The notes under the pieces are model-generated. The model had not been told where the DNA came from. It ran no database searches and saw nothing but the letters and a program-made list of their open reading frames with translations. This document shows, one piece after another, positions 24,875-36,200 of a stretch of 64,000 nucleotides of DNA. How positions within the stretch are numbered: the stretch's first letter is position 1; the number at the start of each line of letters is the position of its first letter. This DNA comes from Stictocephala bisonia. Its lineage: Eukaryota > Arthropoda > Insecta > Hemiptera > Membracidae. The stretch is from positions 310,001 to 374,000 of the forward strand of contig JAQJVL010000152.1 of NCBI GenBank assembly GCA_035578905.1, read 5' to 3'. The position numbers and the translations under genes are program-made.

Positions 24875-25666
24875 GGTAATTATGCACTTTCTTGCCACCA
24901 AACAAATTTGAAACATTTTGCTTGAAATGGGTCTAGAATTGGCTGTATTTTCATGAGATATGCTTTTCATTCCGCGGAAATAACGTATTTTACCGAAAAA
25001 TTCGAAAAAACCAATGTCAGAACTTTTAGTATTTTTGTCATATTTCCGTTAATTTAAATGGTATTTTAATCATCTTTTTTTATTTTGATGTGTTTTTTTA
25101 CGCTGAATACAAATTTGAAAACTATTTTGGTCTATTACAAATATTTCTCGAGAAATAACGGAAAAACTACTATCGCGGCAGATCGCGATTAGCGGCCATT
25201 ACGCGATCATTATATACAACAACTATTTATCACAAAAACCGAATTCACCTATATTCCCGCCGGAGTGACGGCCGGCAGGCCGTCACGGAGGCCAAACGCT
25301 CTAATTTAACGCAAATTACGAATTTTTGTTGAGAAAATAGACAATTAGGATAAGTTAGGTTATGTTTGGTTGTCGTAAAAAGTGCATTTTTCGAGCTGAA
25401 AAAATAATTTTACTACAAAACCAGTTATATATTTGTGTTCAGCATAAAAAGACACGAGAAATGGAAAAAAATTTGTCGAAAAATAACGATTTTTAAAAAA
25501 GTTGGTTTTTTCATTATTAGATAAAAAACTAGTTTTTCGATTTTTCGGTAAAAAACGAGTTTTCCGTGGATGAAATCAAACTCCTCAAGAGATATAAACT
25601 CATTTTTCACCACTTTTTTAACATGAAATCGTATTTTCAGAGGTGGCAAGAAAGTGCATAATTACC
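24875..25666. mobile_element. TIR transposon with perfect ends and perfect 8-bp TSD
   Basis: The first and last 25 bp are exact inverted repeats beginning GGTAATTATGCACTTTCTTG, and the inverted similarity extends in weaker form for roughly 150 bp. AACATATA flanks both sides (24867-24874, 25667-25674). The centre has a GC-rich hairpin, GTGACGGCC-ggca-GGCCGTCAC, near 25264-25285. There is no transposase. An 8-bp TSD with TIRs starting GG fits Merlin-like or an atypical hAT; I cannot decide. Confidence 0.9.
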
Positions 25667-25975
25667 AACATATATATCTTTACGACTTACTTACTATCCA
25701 GTACATAATTGATCAGAACACATCTACTCATACAACTAATCATTTCTGGACTAGAATGTTATGTAGAAAATACAAACATCAGTAATACCACACAATTCAA
25801 GATTAATACAGCATTAATACTAGATAATACACATATTGTAATGGTTGATTTAATAAATCATGTTTACCATAGTACAACCATAAATATTCACAAAAGAGGC
25901 CTAAGGATGTTTAAAACATTATAACTCGCCATGGCACTTGTCTAGGCGATGCGCAGTAGACTAAATGTCATTTAA

Positions 25976-28006
25976 CCTTAGATCGTGAGGAACGACATAA
26001 TTTATGCTGTTCACAAAACCCCTTCTAAGAGTGAGGAATGGCATAATTTATGCTGTTGTATTAAAATCAATAAAACATATGTTTATTATCAAGCAATCAC
26101 TACAAAGTTGGTAACAATCAATGCAGAATGTTCTGTTCTATACATATTAGATTTTTAATTAATTTGTTATGCCATTTTATAAACATAGGAAATAAAATTA
26201 GAACATGCAATCGAAACTTCCGCTCAATTCCTGCCTGGCGGAGGTCTGGAGGGAGTAAAATTGCTATCTATCACTGAAGAATAACCAGAAGACGGAATAA
26301 GGCGTACCAAATGTCAGTTTGTAGAGAATGTACAAAAAACTCCATCCAACAAAACAAATTTCATTCTCTTAGCTGCATTGGGTATTTTACAACAAATGTT
26401 TTTGTATACCCTTATTTACATGATTTCCCAAAAGCGAGGTATGGCATAATTTATGCTGTTCATAAAAGTTTAGCTAGTAATTTATTTATTGAGATATAAA
26501 CTAAAAAATATATATATAGCTAGATAGATAGAGAGTTGTTGAGTTAATCAGTGCCACTTCGAGTGAATTTCGTGAAGTACGTTGGCAATGGTCATGTGAC
26601 AAGTTTTCACTTTACTGGAAAAAGCAGAGCCAGAGCGTTATTGGTGGTCAACGCTATGACCAGAGTAGACATAGCCGTTTTTACTTGTTGCACAGCTGAT
26701 TTTCTTTGTGAGTGTTTTATTCGCTGTAAGTGTTATAAATTACTATTTGAATGGATAAAATTATGTGTTGTGTTTAGTGTAGTCATAGTACAATGTGTTA
26801 TAGTGGTTTTTAGTGTCTAAAATAATAAGAAATAGTGAAATTTATACTTATGTAGGTACTAGCCTAAACAATTATTTTTTATCCGATTTCAACAAACAAC
26901 GTGTGATGGATAGGGTATTAATATAGCTTACTTATAATAATCTTATAAATAGTATGTATTATTTTTATGCAATCTAAATAGATTGTTTACTTTATTTACG
27001 CGAAAACAATATGACGTAGTTGCTGAAATATATACGCTATAGAAATATAATGTAGTATGTTATTATATAGCGCGAAAACCTTATTTATTGCACTACTGTA
27101 ATAAATTGTTTATATTTCTATTCAGAAGTATGTGTTCTATTAAGTGTTACTGTTCTAAAAATTCCAAAAAATTATTTTATATTTGTTATAATGTTTAAAA
27201 TATGTACTATTTTTCTAGTGTCGTTTACACTATTTGCGCACATTGACTTATGATGTTATAGGTTTTATACTTTTCTAAACATTTTCATATGTTTTACATT
27301 TTCTTGTAGCTAATAGACTGTACTAATACAGTACATGTAGCAAAAAATTATACATACTCCTTATTTTTAGATTGTTATGTAATTTTTCACTGAACATTTT
27401 CATTTCCGTGGTAATTTTTTTATTTTTCCCAATAAACTAAAAATATAAAAATTTGTGTATGGGTACAATATGACTACTTTTCCTAAACAACACTTTTTCT
27501 TGACTATTCAAAGGTGATTTTTTTGAATTTTTACATGTACTATTTCATTACCTACAGTGATCATACTGTATCTTTACACATTTTTTTTTCATTTTTGCGT
27601 TTTATGTAAACAAACAAATCCAAAAAAAATCTACTAGTTTATCTAAAATGTAACAACATATTCGTATAGTGCACTAAATAATGAACAATTTGACTAACTT
27701 GAAATTATTTATAAACAATTTTTAGTGTTCCTAAGGAGTGTTTTAAGTTATAGTTCACGTACAAAATTTAAAAAAATGTGTTCAATCTTTTCACAACAGT
27801 AATTATTTACTAATTCTTTTTGTAAAAGTTGATGGTAGTATGTGAAAGTACAGTTCTTGAGGAGAAAAACAATATGATAACATTTACATTTGGAGCATAT
27901 TTATTATTTTTTTATGATTTTTACAAAAAAAGGCTTGCTCAGCGCCAAAAAAAGGACCTAGCAGTAAGGAGCACACATTGGTTCACCTGATGTTCACGAT
28001 CTAGGG
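25976..28006. mobile_element. piggyBac-type non-autonomous element, TTAA TSD
   Basis: TTAA at 25972-25975 and 28007-28010 encloses ends CCTTAGATCGTGA (left) and CCCTAGATCGTGA (right, opposite strand). The left third carries three copies of a palindromic GCATAATTTATGCTGTT-type motif (about 25994, 26041, 26443), spaced like subterminal binding sites. The rest is AT-rich without a recognisable transposase, although 26530-26820 looks like a promoter/5' leader. It is non-autonomous and 2031 bp long. Confidence 0.78.
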
Positions 28007-28010
28007 TTAA

Positions 28011-28549
28011 AGGATTGGGGGGTGCCGCCGAGAAAGAAAAAACATTTCATTTATATGACCTGATATAATTGTTTATAACCTGACTTAATATGATTTGTAA
28101 GCAAATTTAGCGAATTGAAGTGCCTATTTTCAGAGCAGACTTTGCAAAGACAGCATAGGTTGTATTTGTTTTAGCAATAAGAGATTTTAGTTCAAATAAA
28201 AAATGAAAACGACATTTCTGATTGGCCGTAAGGATAAATGCAAACAAACAACAAAGGATGGGAAAAGAAATACTTTTCTACACAGAGAGGCGCTGCAAGT
28301 GCAGCTCAGCGGGCAACACAGGAACTAAGAGATCAGTCACATGGTGGAAGGGTATAACCAGAGGTGTCCCCTCCACTCCTAATATTATTCCCTAGTATAG
28401 CCTTTTAAGTGTGATGTAAATATAATTTTAGTAGAATTGATAGCTAAAGCATGTTCACTTTTTTTATGGCTGACAAATTTCAACATTAGGTCTCTGGAAT
28501 CAACATCTTACAAAACTTTTTTATAAAGGGGTTTGATATATGTATAGAA
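28011..28549. other. GlcT intron, nothing recognised
   Basis: No supported gene or repeat. A slightly GC-richer stretch lies around 28290-28370. Confidence 0.35.
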
Positions 28550-30340
28550 CCTATTAATACTAGCTTGGCTGTAGCGTGGAAAGTTTTGATAGACTAAATA
28601 AGTTCCTTATTAACCTTTTCGCTGTGTAAGTCAATTACAGTCGATTCGTTGTCTATAGTGCTGAGCACGTAAATCGACTTTAGTCCACGGTGGCAGAAAA
28701 ACTTCTCCGTTGGCTGGGCAAGTCGACTATAATCCCGTGAGTAAAAACAGTGTTCTTTGTTGTCTGGTTACTGCTGCAGCCATGTGGCGAATTTTGAACT
28801 AATGAAAGTCACATGGTGTGTTTGTTGTAGGCTCCAGTCGTCTGCCGGTGCATAATTGTTTACGTTTTTGTCTTGTTTTTACTGTGTCTACTATTAATTG
28901 TTCTTATTTGTAATAGTGTTTTTACTTATTATCTTGCTAAATGTAGTTTTAAGTTATTTTTTAAGTTAGTTGAGTTATATTGGGGTGTATTTTATCAACT
29001 TTTAGGCAAGTATGTAGGCTAATAGTTTGTTCACTATTTCATAACCTGTTCTTTATAAAAATGTCACATATTGAGATAATAAATGATAGTAAAATAAATT
29101 AATATCTGGATAAATAAAATGATGATTCAAATTTTGAAGTAGATGACCCAGGGGCTACAAGTATTGTTGTTTTTCTTTGGAAAGTGATACAAATGTTACA
29201 GGTGTGGATGATAAGCCTAGAGTTTCTGTTTCTAACCAAAACAATGATTTGATGTGGAATCAAGTTGAAATAGGCTCTGACATTGTTTTGGGCAACATAC
29301 CTTTATTTAGTAATGTAGATAAGCCCAAGATTAAATTTGATAATAATGTTTTTAGCGTAAATAGACAATTTCTTACTACATTTTATTATTACTTTTATTT
29401 ATGAGTATGGATAAAAAATATTTAACATTCTAAAGTTTTTTTAGAAACTTGGAATAGTTATGTAAAAAAAAATGAAAAGTGAGTGTAGTGAATAATTGAC
29501 ACTACTGAATCTTAGATAGATCATTTGTATATATAACAAATTAGAGATTTTTCAAACCTAATGGTAAAATTTCCTAATTTACTATTTAACAATTATTCTG
29601 TGTGATTATTATAAGCATTTGCCCTAAAATTAGAAAAAAATTGCCTGACTTGGTAAATAAATTTATCATATTTTATAATAAAAAAAATTTTTTGTCATTT
29701 TCAGCTAAAAACGATATTTTATTGGCAGAAATATAATAAATAACCCAAAAATATTGTTCAAATATTGTTTATAGTAAAGGTAAAAAACAAAATATGCATG
29801 TTTAAAAATTAAAAAAATAATAATAAAATAAGCTAAAATTGCAAAAACTCCAAGAGTATGCAGTTTTTATTCATGGCGAAAAGGTTAACGATCCATCAAT
29901 ACCTGTAGGTGGGATGAACCTCCCTCATAGGGAGTGGACACTGTTAATCGGTACCGAACTGGCGTGGGCGAGATGTAAATACTGGAAGTTTAACACTAGA
30001 TCAGTCATGTGATTGCGGGGAATCTATCCAAACAATGAATCACATAATTACTGACTGCCCCTGATCTCTTTTAAGGAGGGATTATCCAGCATAAACAGTA
30101 TCAGTGAGGGAAGTCTTAAATAGCTCGATGAATTGGACTTAGCTTCGTGATAGAAGATCACTATACATTTTTATTCTTATTAATATACCAACATGACTTT
30201 TGGATCTTGATCCAAATATACATCACAGCTTTTTAAAATTAACTATGGTAACTGACAACAAACTATACGATATATATGTACAGAAGTGATATTAGGTATT
30301 ACTGTTGAGCTGTAGGATAAAAAAAGCTGTGGAAATGGGC
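28550..30340 (+). pseudogene. 3' end of a second Jockey-like LINE copy, split by an insertion
   Basis: 28550-28613 and 29885-30340 match 22440-22970 of the larger LINE copy: GTAGGTGGGATGAACCTCCC, CTCATAGGGAGTGGACA and ATCTATCCAAACAATG are shared. It encodes only the C-terminal zinc-knuckle-like part and 3' UTR and is interrupted by the piggyBac-type element. Confidence 0.85.
28614..29884 (+). mobile_element. piggyBac-type element inserted in a LINE copy
   Basis: The target TTAA occurs at 28610-28613 and 29885-29888. The ends are CCTTTTCGCTGTG (left) and CCTTTTCGCCATG (right, opposite strand). The related LINE copy has an uninterrupted CTTATTAACAATC at 22501-22513, which is the empty site. 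Inside, 29061-29404 (+) reads as the N-terminal part of a piggyBac-like protein (MSHIEIINDSKIN, then IPLFSNVDKPKIKFDNNVFS) with stops. The catalytic domain is absent. Confidence 0.85.
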
Positions 30341-30789
30341 CATTGTTAACAAAAATAACACAATAATTATGAGGAATTGTCTTCAATAATATGAAAAATA
30401 CTTATGATATTGGCTCTCAGACTCTACTCAACTGAAGATAGTGTCAGTGTTCTGAAAATTTGTGCTATATGTTGTGTCCTTTAAGGTAAGTTTGCTGATG
30501 CATCACACATATGCTGCTAGATGATGAAACGATCCTCTACAGCACAAACATACTACTTCAAAACATAAAGTAACACCATTAGTAATTATCATTCATTATG
30601 CTTTACACTTGACTTATAGGGAACTTTGAATCTTAAAAAAAAATCTGATTGAAAAGTTTATATTATATTTAAAGGAATAGCCTTAGAACACGTAATCATA
30701 TACTTGGTGTTCAAAGGTTTAGTAATTAGTAGTGTTAAATGAAAGCAAAATTATAAAGCTTATGTGTCCATCCCCTCATCTTTACAACT
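30341..30789. other. GlcT intron, nothing recognised
   Basis: AT-rich sequence without supported features. Confidence 0.35.
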
Positions 30790-32570
30790 AATAGAATTAA
30801 AAAAGAACACTACTTAAACTATGAAATATACTCAAGAGCTTTCTTAGAGTCGCAAACGATAAATATGATGAGAAACAGATTCAAAAAGCTAATCCTAAAC
30901 AAATGTGGAAATATTTACAGCAAGCTAGTAATTCAAAGTCACAAAATAAACAGTACTGTGATAAATGACTATTTGAATGATGATGATCAATGTAAAACAA
31001 CATTTTAAATGAATTTTATAGGACACTAGTATTAAAGATAAACAATAATGTAGTTAAACTATAATTATTATTTCAACTGTCCACTATACCTATCAATCAG
31101 CATACTTTTTCAACATTAATTTTTTCTTTCTCCAATAAATTAAATTGAATTTAGGAACACTATTACATAACTTGAAAATAACTTAAGAGGTTGTGATGGT
31201 ATTCAAGCTTACATTATAAAACTTGTAGCACTCTACACACAGTCTATAATATCTGATATTGTTTATAACGCTTTATCAGAAGGTGATTCCAAAGCAATTA
31301 AAACAGCAGAAATTTCTCCAGTATACAAAAATGGATTAAGAAATCAAGTCAACAATTACAGACTTATTGCACTTATCTCTAATCTTGCAAACATTTTTGA
31401 AAAAAATCTCTCAAGGTTTTATAATATTGTAACTAAACATAGAATGAGTGAAAAAATTTATCCCAAAAAGGCAAAAACACTAAGAATGATAAAGATGTAT
31501 TAAATAAGAATATATATGACAGTCTTTCTCATAGCAAGCCAACTGTGATTGTTTTTTAGATGATTGTAGAGTATTATAGTTAATCAAACAATTATACTAT
31601 CAAAATTATATAATATGGGAATAAGATGTGTATGTTTGAATCTTATAAATTGCTAATTAAAAGATAGAATTCAAATGGAACTAAAAGTCAACCAATTCAA
31701 ATAAAAGTAGGAGTACCTCTAGGGTTAATTCTGGGACCATTATTGATTTAATTATAATAACTGATTTATTAAATCATCATAAAGAACTTGTTGCATATGT
31801 TGACGGTACTACTGTTACTATAAAAGGACAAAACTGGATGGAAGTAGCTGAAATGAGGTAAAATAAACTTGATTCTATTTATTCATTGTTATTTTCAAAC
31901 ACAATTGTACTCAATGTAAAAAAATCTGATTTCATAACTCTTGGCAATCATAAAAAAATTCAATTCCTAATAATTTAATCATAAAGATAAATAGTATTCA
32001 GTTACAGAGAGTCACAAATCCTAAATACCTTGGAATAACATACAAATGTGACTACAATTGGAATATACATATCAATAATATTGTTAAAAATTGTTAATAC
32101 CTAGTATATGCACCGTACAGACTACGACAAATATTAACAAAAAAGAAATTAATACAAATATACTACAGTCTTTTCCAAGTATTGCAGTTTATGGCTTAAT
32201 TTGATTGGGAGGGCTATATCATATATGTCTCAACCCATCAAGAAAACTAGAAAATAGGATTCAACAAATTATGTGATTTGTGAAGAACATGATCATGAAT
32301 GACCAAGATATATTAAAGAATTTATATTAAAATTCATTATTTATTATTAAAAAATAATACCTACAAAATTCAAAGAACGTACACTACAGAAGTATAAAGT
32401 TATCATTGAACCTATTAAAAATTGGTCAACGAAACAAATGAATACTATGCCATAAATTTGTCAACATACAACTGTACCAACAAATTTAAAACACATCAAA
32501 ATTATTTTCAAGTCAGCAAAAAAGAACTTAAAGAACAAATTAAAAATGTCAGGATTATTTAAATTTAATA
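30790..32570 (+). pseudogene. LINE reverse-transcriptase fossil
   Basis: A second, unrelated-looking LINE fossil. The readable blocks are in RT order: FLESQTINMMRN-type spacer (30840), GCDGIQAYIIKLV (31192), ISPVYKNGLRNQVNNYRLIA (31313), LISNLANIFEK (31374), a VPLGLILGPLL-like block (31715), AYVDGTTVTIKG (31794, where YxDD has lost its second D) and a YLGITYKCDYNWNIHI block (32022). Frames change often and stops are frequent, so it is inactive. Jockey or CR1 placement cannot be decided. Confidence 0.75.
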
Positions 32571-32579
32571 TTACTTATT

Positions 32580-32690
32580 TTTATATTACAATATATTTCT
32601 GCATTTTGTGTTTATATTGTAATAAATTTGTGTTGTGTGGCGTTTACTGGTACTGTATATGTACCAACACGTATTATGCTAATTAAAAAA
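32580..32690 (-). repeat. Fold-back repeat family B, single arm
   Basis: TTTATATTGTAATAAATTTG and GTACTGTATATGTACCAACA match, in inverted orientation, the arm and flank at 33230-33310. It follows directly on the LINE fossil and could be part of its 3' end. Confidence 0.65.
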
Positions 32691-32699
32691 ACTATTTAT

Positions 32700-33225
32700 T
32701 TTAATTTTATATTTTTTAAATTTATTGATATTTATATATTTTTAATTTTTTATAAACAAACATTGTTCCAACCATGTTTAATACTCCCTATGAGCTAATT
32801 TTGGAATTAATTATTATTACTATACTGCTGTAAATAAATATTAAACATTATTCAAAACAATAATAAGTCTATAAATCTGAGAGTTGCATAACAATAACAG
32901 CTGTGAGCAACAGACACAAACGCTAATGATATACTACGAACCAAGATGGCTAATAATAACTGCCTAAAATGCTCTCAACTACATATATCAAAGAAACAAA
33001 AGGTACAACTAACACGTCAATATAACCTAAAAAAACTATCCAATTAAAGTTTCCCAGAATAGAATAAGCAATTACAACATTCAGAATAAAATTTGTTTTC
33101 GCAACAAGGTAGGAGTAAACAAAACATTTTACAGTCATTGTTGAACACAGATAAATGCACTGAACAGTGATGCAGCTGACTTTTTTCACAAACAACATTT
33201 ACCTATTGACAGTAATAAATTAGTT
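32700..33225. other. GlcT intron, nothing recognised
   Basis: AT-rich. The 82-codon minus frame at 32950-33198 is hydrophobic by composition only and has no splice signals that match GlcT. Confidence 0.35.
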
Positions 33226-33256
33226 TTTTAATTAGCATAATACCTGTTGGTACATA

Positions 33257-33530
33257 TACAGTACAAGTAAACGTCACACAACACAAATGTATTACAATAT
33301 AAGCACAAAATGCACAAATATATTACAATACAAGTACAAAATGCACAAATATTATTGTGATTGATTTCTTCACATATTCTTCACATCGATATATTCACAT
33401 ATTTCTTTTGTGAATCCCTCTGGTCTGAGGAAGGTGAGCGTGGTTCACCGAAATCGATCGCCATAATATTTGTGCATTTTGTGCTTATATTGTAATAAAT
33501 TTTTGTTGTGTGACGTTTACTTGTACTGTA
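33257..33530. repeat. Fold-back repeat family B, copy 2 (well preserved)
   Basis: The arms 33257-33350 and 33455-33530 are near-perfect inverted repeats beginning TACAGTACAAGTAAACGTCA. The left arm holds two units of a 31-bp repeat containing ATTACAATATAAGCACAAAA. At 33420-33455 lies GGTCTGAGGAAGGTGA, a loop, TCACCGAAATCGATCG: a compact GGTGA/TCACC hairpin between CTGAGGA and GAAA. No protein is encoded. Confidence 0.85.
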
Positions 33531-33908
33531 GTAATAAATTGTATTACTATGCCACAATTCAGTAATTTAATCTAACAAATTATAAACCAAATAGAACAGT
33601 GGAATCTCCAGAATGAATTATAAAAAGCAATGCTAGTTGCATAGTATTTTCAGTATTAAATATGCAACGACAAAAATGGCTATTTAAACGACTAGTTTGA
33701 CCCATTTGCCAGATGAAGGTTTAATAGTCCTTCAGATATCCAAGTGTTCTTTACAATACCTTATTCTACAAGTTATTGTGATTAATTTCTTATAAAATAA
33801 GTAATAAGTAGATTTATGTAACTAGAAAAATATTAAATTAATCCATACTTCCATAGAAACACTAAGCATGTAAGAGTTTTACCTCATGTATAGTATAAGT
33901 TTGTTTAC

Positions 33909-34098
33909 CTGTACAATGGACAGCATTATCCAGTCAAAAAAGAACCACATCAAAACATGAACAAGGAAGAAGACTAGTGGATCCCAATCAAAAAGGTAGC
34001 TGACTGACCATGCAGCACACATTCCCAACACTATACACTCGGACAAAGGTTCTAAGAGAATGGTGAAAGGCAGCATTGCGACCCTCAGTTTGGCCCAT
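33909..34098 (-). CDS. GlcT: Ceramide glucosyltransferase, penultimate exon
   Basis: Minus-strand exon between an acceptor (AATTTTCAG, before 34098) and a donor (CAG|GTAAAC after 33909). Its first base completes the arginine codon left open by the previous exon, giving R-W-A-K-L-R. It therefore rebuilds the RxxRW motif, which the family uses for glucosyl transfer, across the splice junction. It then reads VAMLPFTILLEPLSECIVLG, MCAAWSVSYLFDWDPLVFFL and VHVLMWFFFDWIMLSIVQ: hydrophobic segments of the C-terminal membrane region. It ends in phase 0, matching the last exon. 63 complete codons. Confidence 0.93.
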
Positions 34099-34829
34099 CT
34101 GAAAATTAACAGCTAAATATTAATTACTAGGTCATGTCTTCCAAATAAAAGTTAATGGAGGTTTTATTTCACCAGGCAATGTTAGGGCTAAGAAGTGCTA
34201 TCTAACACTTAATTTGGCACCTATTATGTTTAATTTGGGATCTGAAGAGTTCTTTGAATTGTGTCCGTCTTCAAATGTAAACCATCTTTTCAAGTTGTAT
34301 TTTTATTAATAGTAACAAATGTTATGATATTAAAATATATTGTTATTTTTTTCACAATGTAGAACATGGATGACCAACCAGCGGCCTGCAGACTTGTTTC
34401 ATGTGGGCCCTCAATGAATTTTAAGGCCTACTCTGGCTGGCAGAGGCACCAACCTTTTTTATTATTGTACTATCTACACCAGTTGTATTTTTAAAATAGT
34501 ATTCAAACGTTGTTGACAGACAGTGGTCCAAACCCCTATCGTAAACTGAAGTGGACTTCAAGAGATTTGTACCGTGACCAGAGCAGAGATGCTAACCACT
34601 AGACTAGCAAGAGGCCAACTAACATGATATCCACGCAGCTTAGTTTCAAATCTTATTCCCCTTTAGTCGAGAAACAGACATCCTGCCAAACAGTGAATGA
34701 GTGCTTAAATGTTGCGTTTCATATGGGAGTGAGTTATTTTATTTCACAATAAACAAAAAGTTTCTAAATAAAACAGTGTTCTAGGAATATGGGAACCTGA
34801 GTATCTTTTGTATAACAATAAGAAACTGA
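34099..34829. other. GlcT intron, nothing recognised
   Basis: No supported feature. A moderately GC-rich stretch at 34370-34640 may belong to an unidentified repeat. Confidence 0.35.
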
Positions 34830-36200
34830 GTACAAGGATAACAAACCTCAATGTTTGGTGTTTATCAAGCAAACGCTTGTACTGTATGTCAAAAGAGAAT
34901 ATAACCTCAAATGCCATTACACACATGCAGCAAAGTATAAATATTACACTGGACAAGCTTGGGATATTGTTGTATCTGATTTAATGAAAAAGGTTAGTGC
35001 TCAAAAAGTGTTGTTAACAAATATTATATCTTTGAAAAAACATTCATTCTTAACTTTACATTATGTAAGTACCAACAGAAAACGATCTTAGCTAAATCGT
35101 TTTCTGTTGGTAAAATGCTGAGTAGAAATGGCTCAAGCCTTTTTAAAAAACCTTTCACTTTTGAAACAGACTCTCACTAGAAGGGTTGAAGAAATAACTA
35201 ACCACATATCAAAAGGTAGTATTATCTCTGAAACTGCTCATTTTTCTCTGGCCTTAGATAAATCCGCTGATACAACAATTGTTGTTTATTTATTTATTTT
35301 TATCACAACTGTAGACAAAAACTTCCCAATAAATGGAGATTTGTTAGCTTTAGAGTCACTGCATAGTACAGTGGAAACCTTATTGTCCGTCACCCACTTA
35401 CACTTATATCGCTAGAAATGTATTATTAGTGCTTACGCTCGTTAAATTTCAATGCTGTATAGTACATATTGATTAACGAAATTAGAATGAAAAGGTAAGA
35501 AAAAATACATGTTACAGAATGCTGTACTGCATGTCACAATTACTTTTTTATTTCAGTAGGCCTGTTTTTAATGTAAAACATAAGCTTGTACATTATGTAA
35601 TAAGCACAAAAATTAACTATCAACATTCTTAAAGTAACACTGCAGTACAGTGTAACATATAAGTGGGCTAGACGGCTGGAGGGGGAATTCTCGTTTTCCA
35701 GATAGATGAGTTATACGGCAACTGTCATATCATGGCGCGACGAACCCAGACACTGACAGATTACAGAACCTGGCGGAAACTAGGGTGATGGACAATTGGG
35801 TTTTCACTGTACTACCAGGTTAGAGACATTTTTAACACAGTAATGAAAGTCCTGAATAGCCTTAAGGAAATAAATAACCAAACAGCTGACAGGCTAAGAT
35901 AAGTTAGTTTCTCAATATACAAATCAATTCAATAGCTCTTTGAAAATTAAAGAATTTTTTTAATTCACATGTTTTGTATAGTGTGGATTTTGTTACAGAT
36001 GATTTTCGATAGCCTATTGTAAATCTTCACATGATTGAGTTAAACTTGAAATTACAGGTTCACAACCAAACCACATCTGAATAAGTAAAGTCTCTCAGAT
36101 GCATTTGTATATCAAGTTAAGATTTTTAAATCAACTCTAGAAAAACGCAATCCCACTGTTGATAATCTTCATCTTCTGCTTTCCTGTTCTATATCTAATA
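34830..36200 (+). pseudogene. hAT transposase fossil (GTF2IRD2/ZBED-like), split by a MITE
   Basis: The broken frames follow the GTF2IRD2/ZBED5-type hAT order. Around 34840-34990: KPQCLVF..., VKREYNLKCHYTHAAKYKYY, TGQAWDIVVSDLMKK (the zinc-finger/tail region, with one cysteine lost). Around 35128-35350: LTRRVEEITNHIS, HFSLALDKSADTT (the position of the first catalytic aspartate) and LLALESLHST. After the inserted MITE, MIELNLKLQVHNQTT (about 36030) is the downstream ELNLxLQG block. Stops and frameshifts are frequent and the C-terminal dimerisation block is not seen. Inactive. Confidence 0.75.
35369..35809. mobile_element. Tigger/pogo-type MITE inserted in the hAT fossil
   Basis: The ends CAGTGGAAACCTTATTGTCC (left) and CAGTGAAAACCCAATTGTCC (right, opposite strand) are TIRs of the Tigger form, flanked by TA (35367-35368, 35810-35811). 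The 441-bp body has no frame. It interrupts the hAT fossil after LLALESLHST. Confidence 0.88.

Noticed and set aside
32950..33198. Hydrophobic minus-strand frame as a GlcT exon
   Set aside because: Its sequence does not match any part of the enzyme, and the true exons on either side already join in phase.
33420..33460. Hammerhead ribozyme in fold-back family B
   Set aside because: Same problem: the core-like string is present with an extra base before the stem, and the other two helices do not form.
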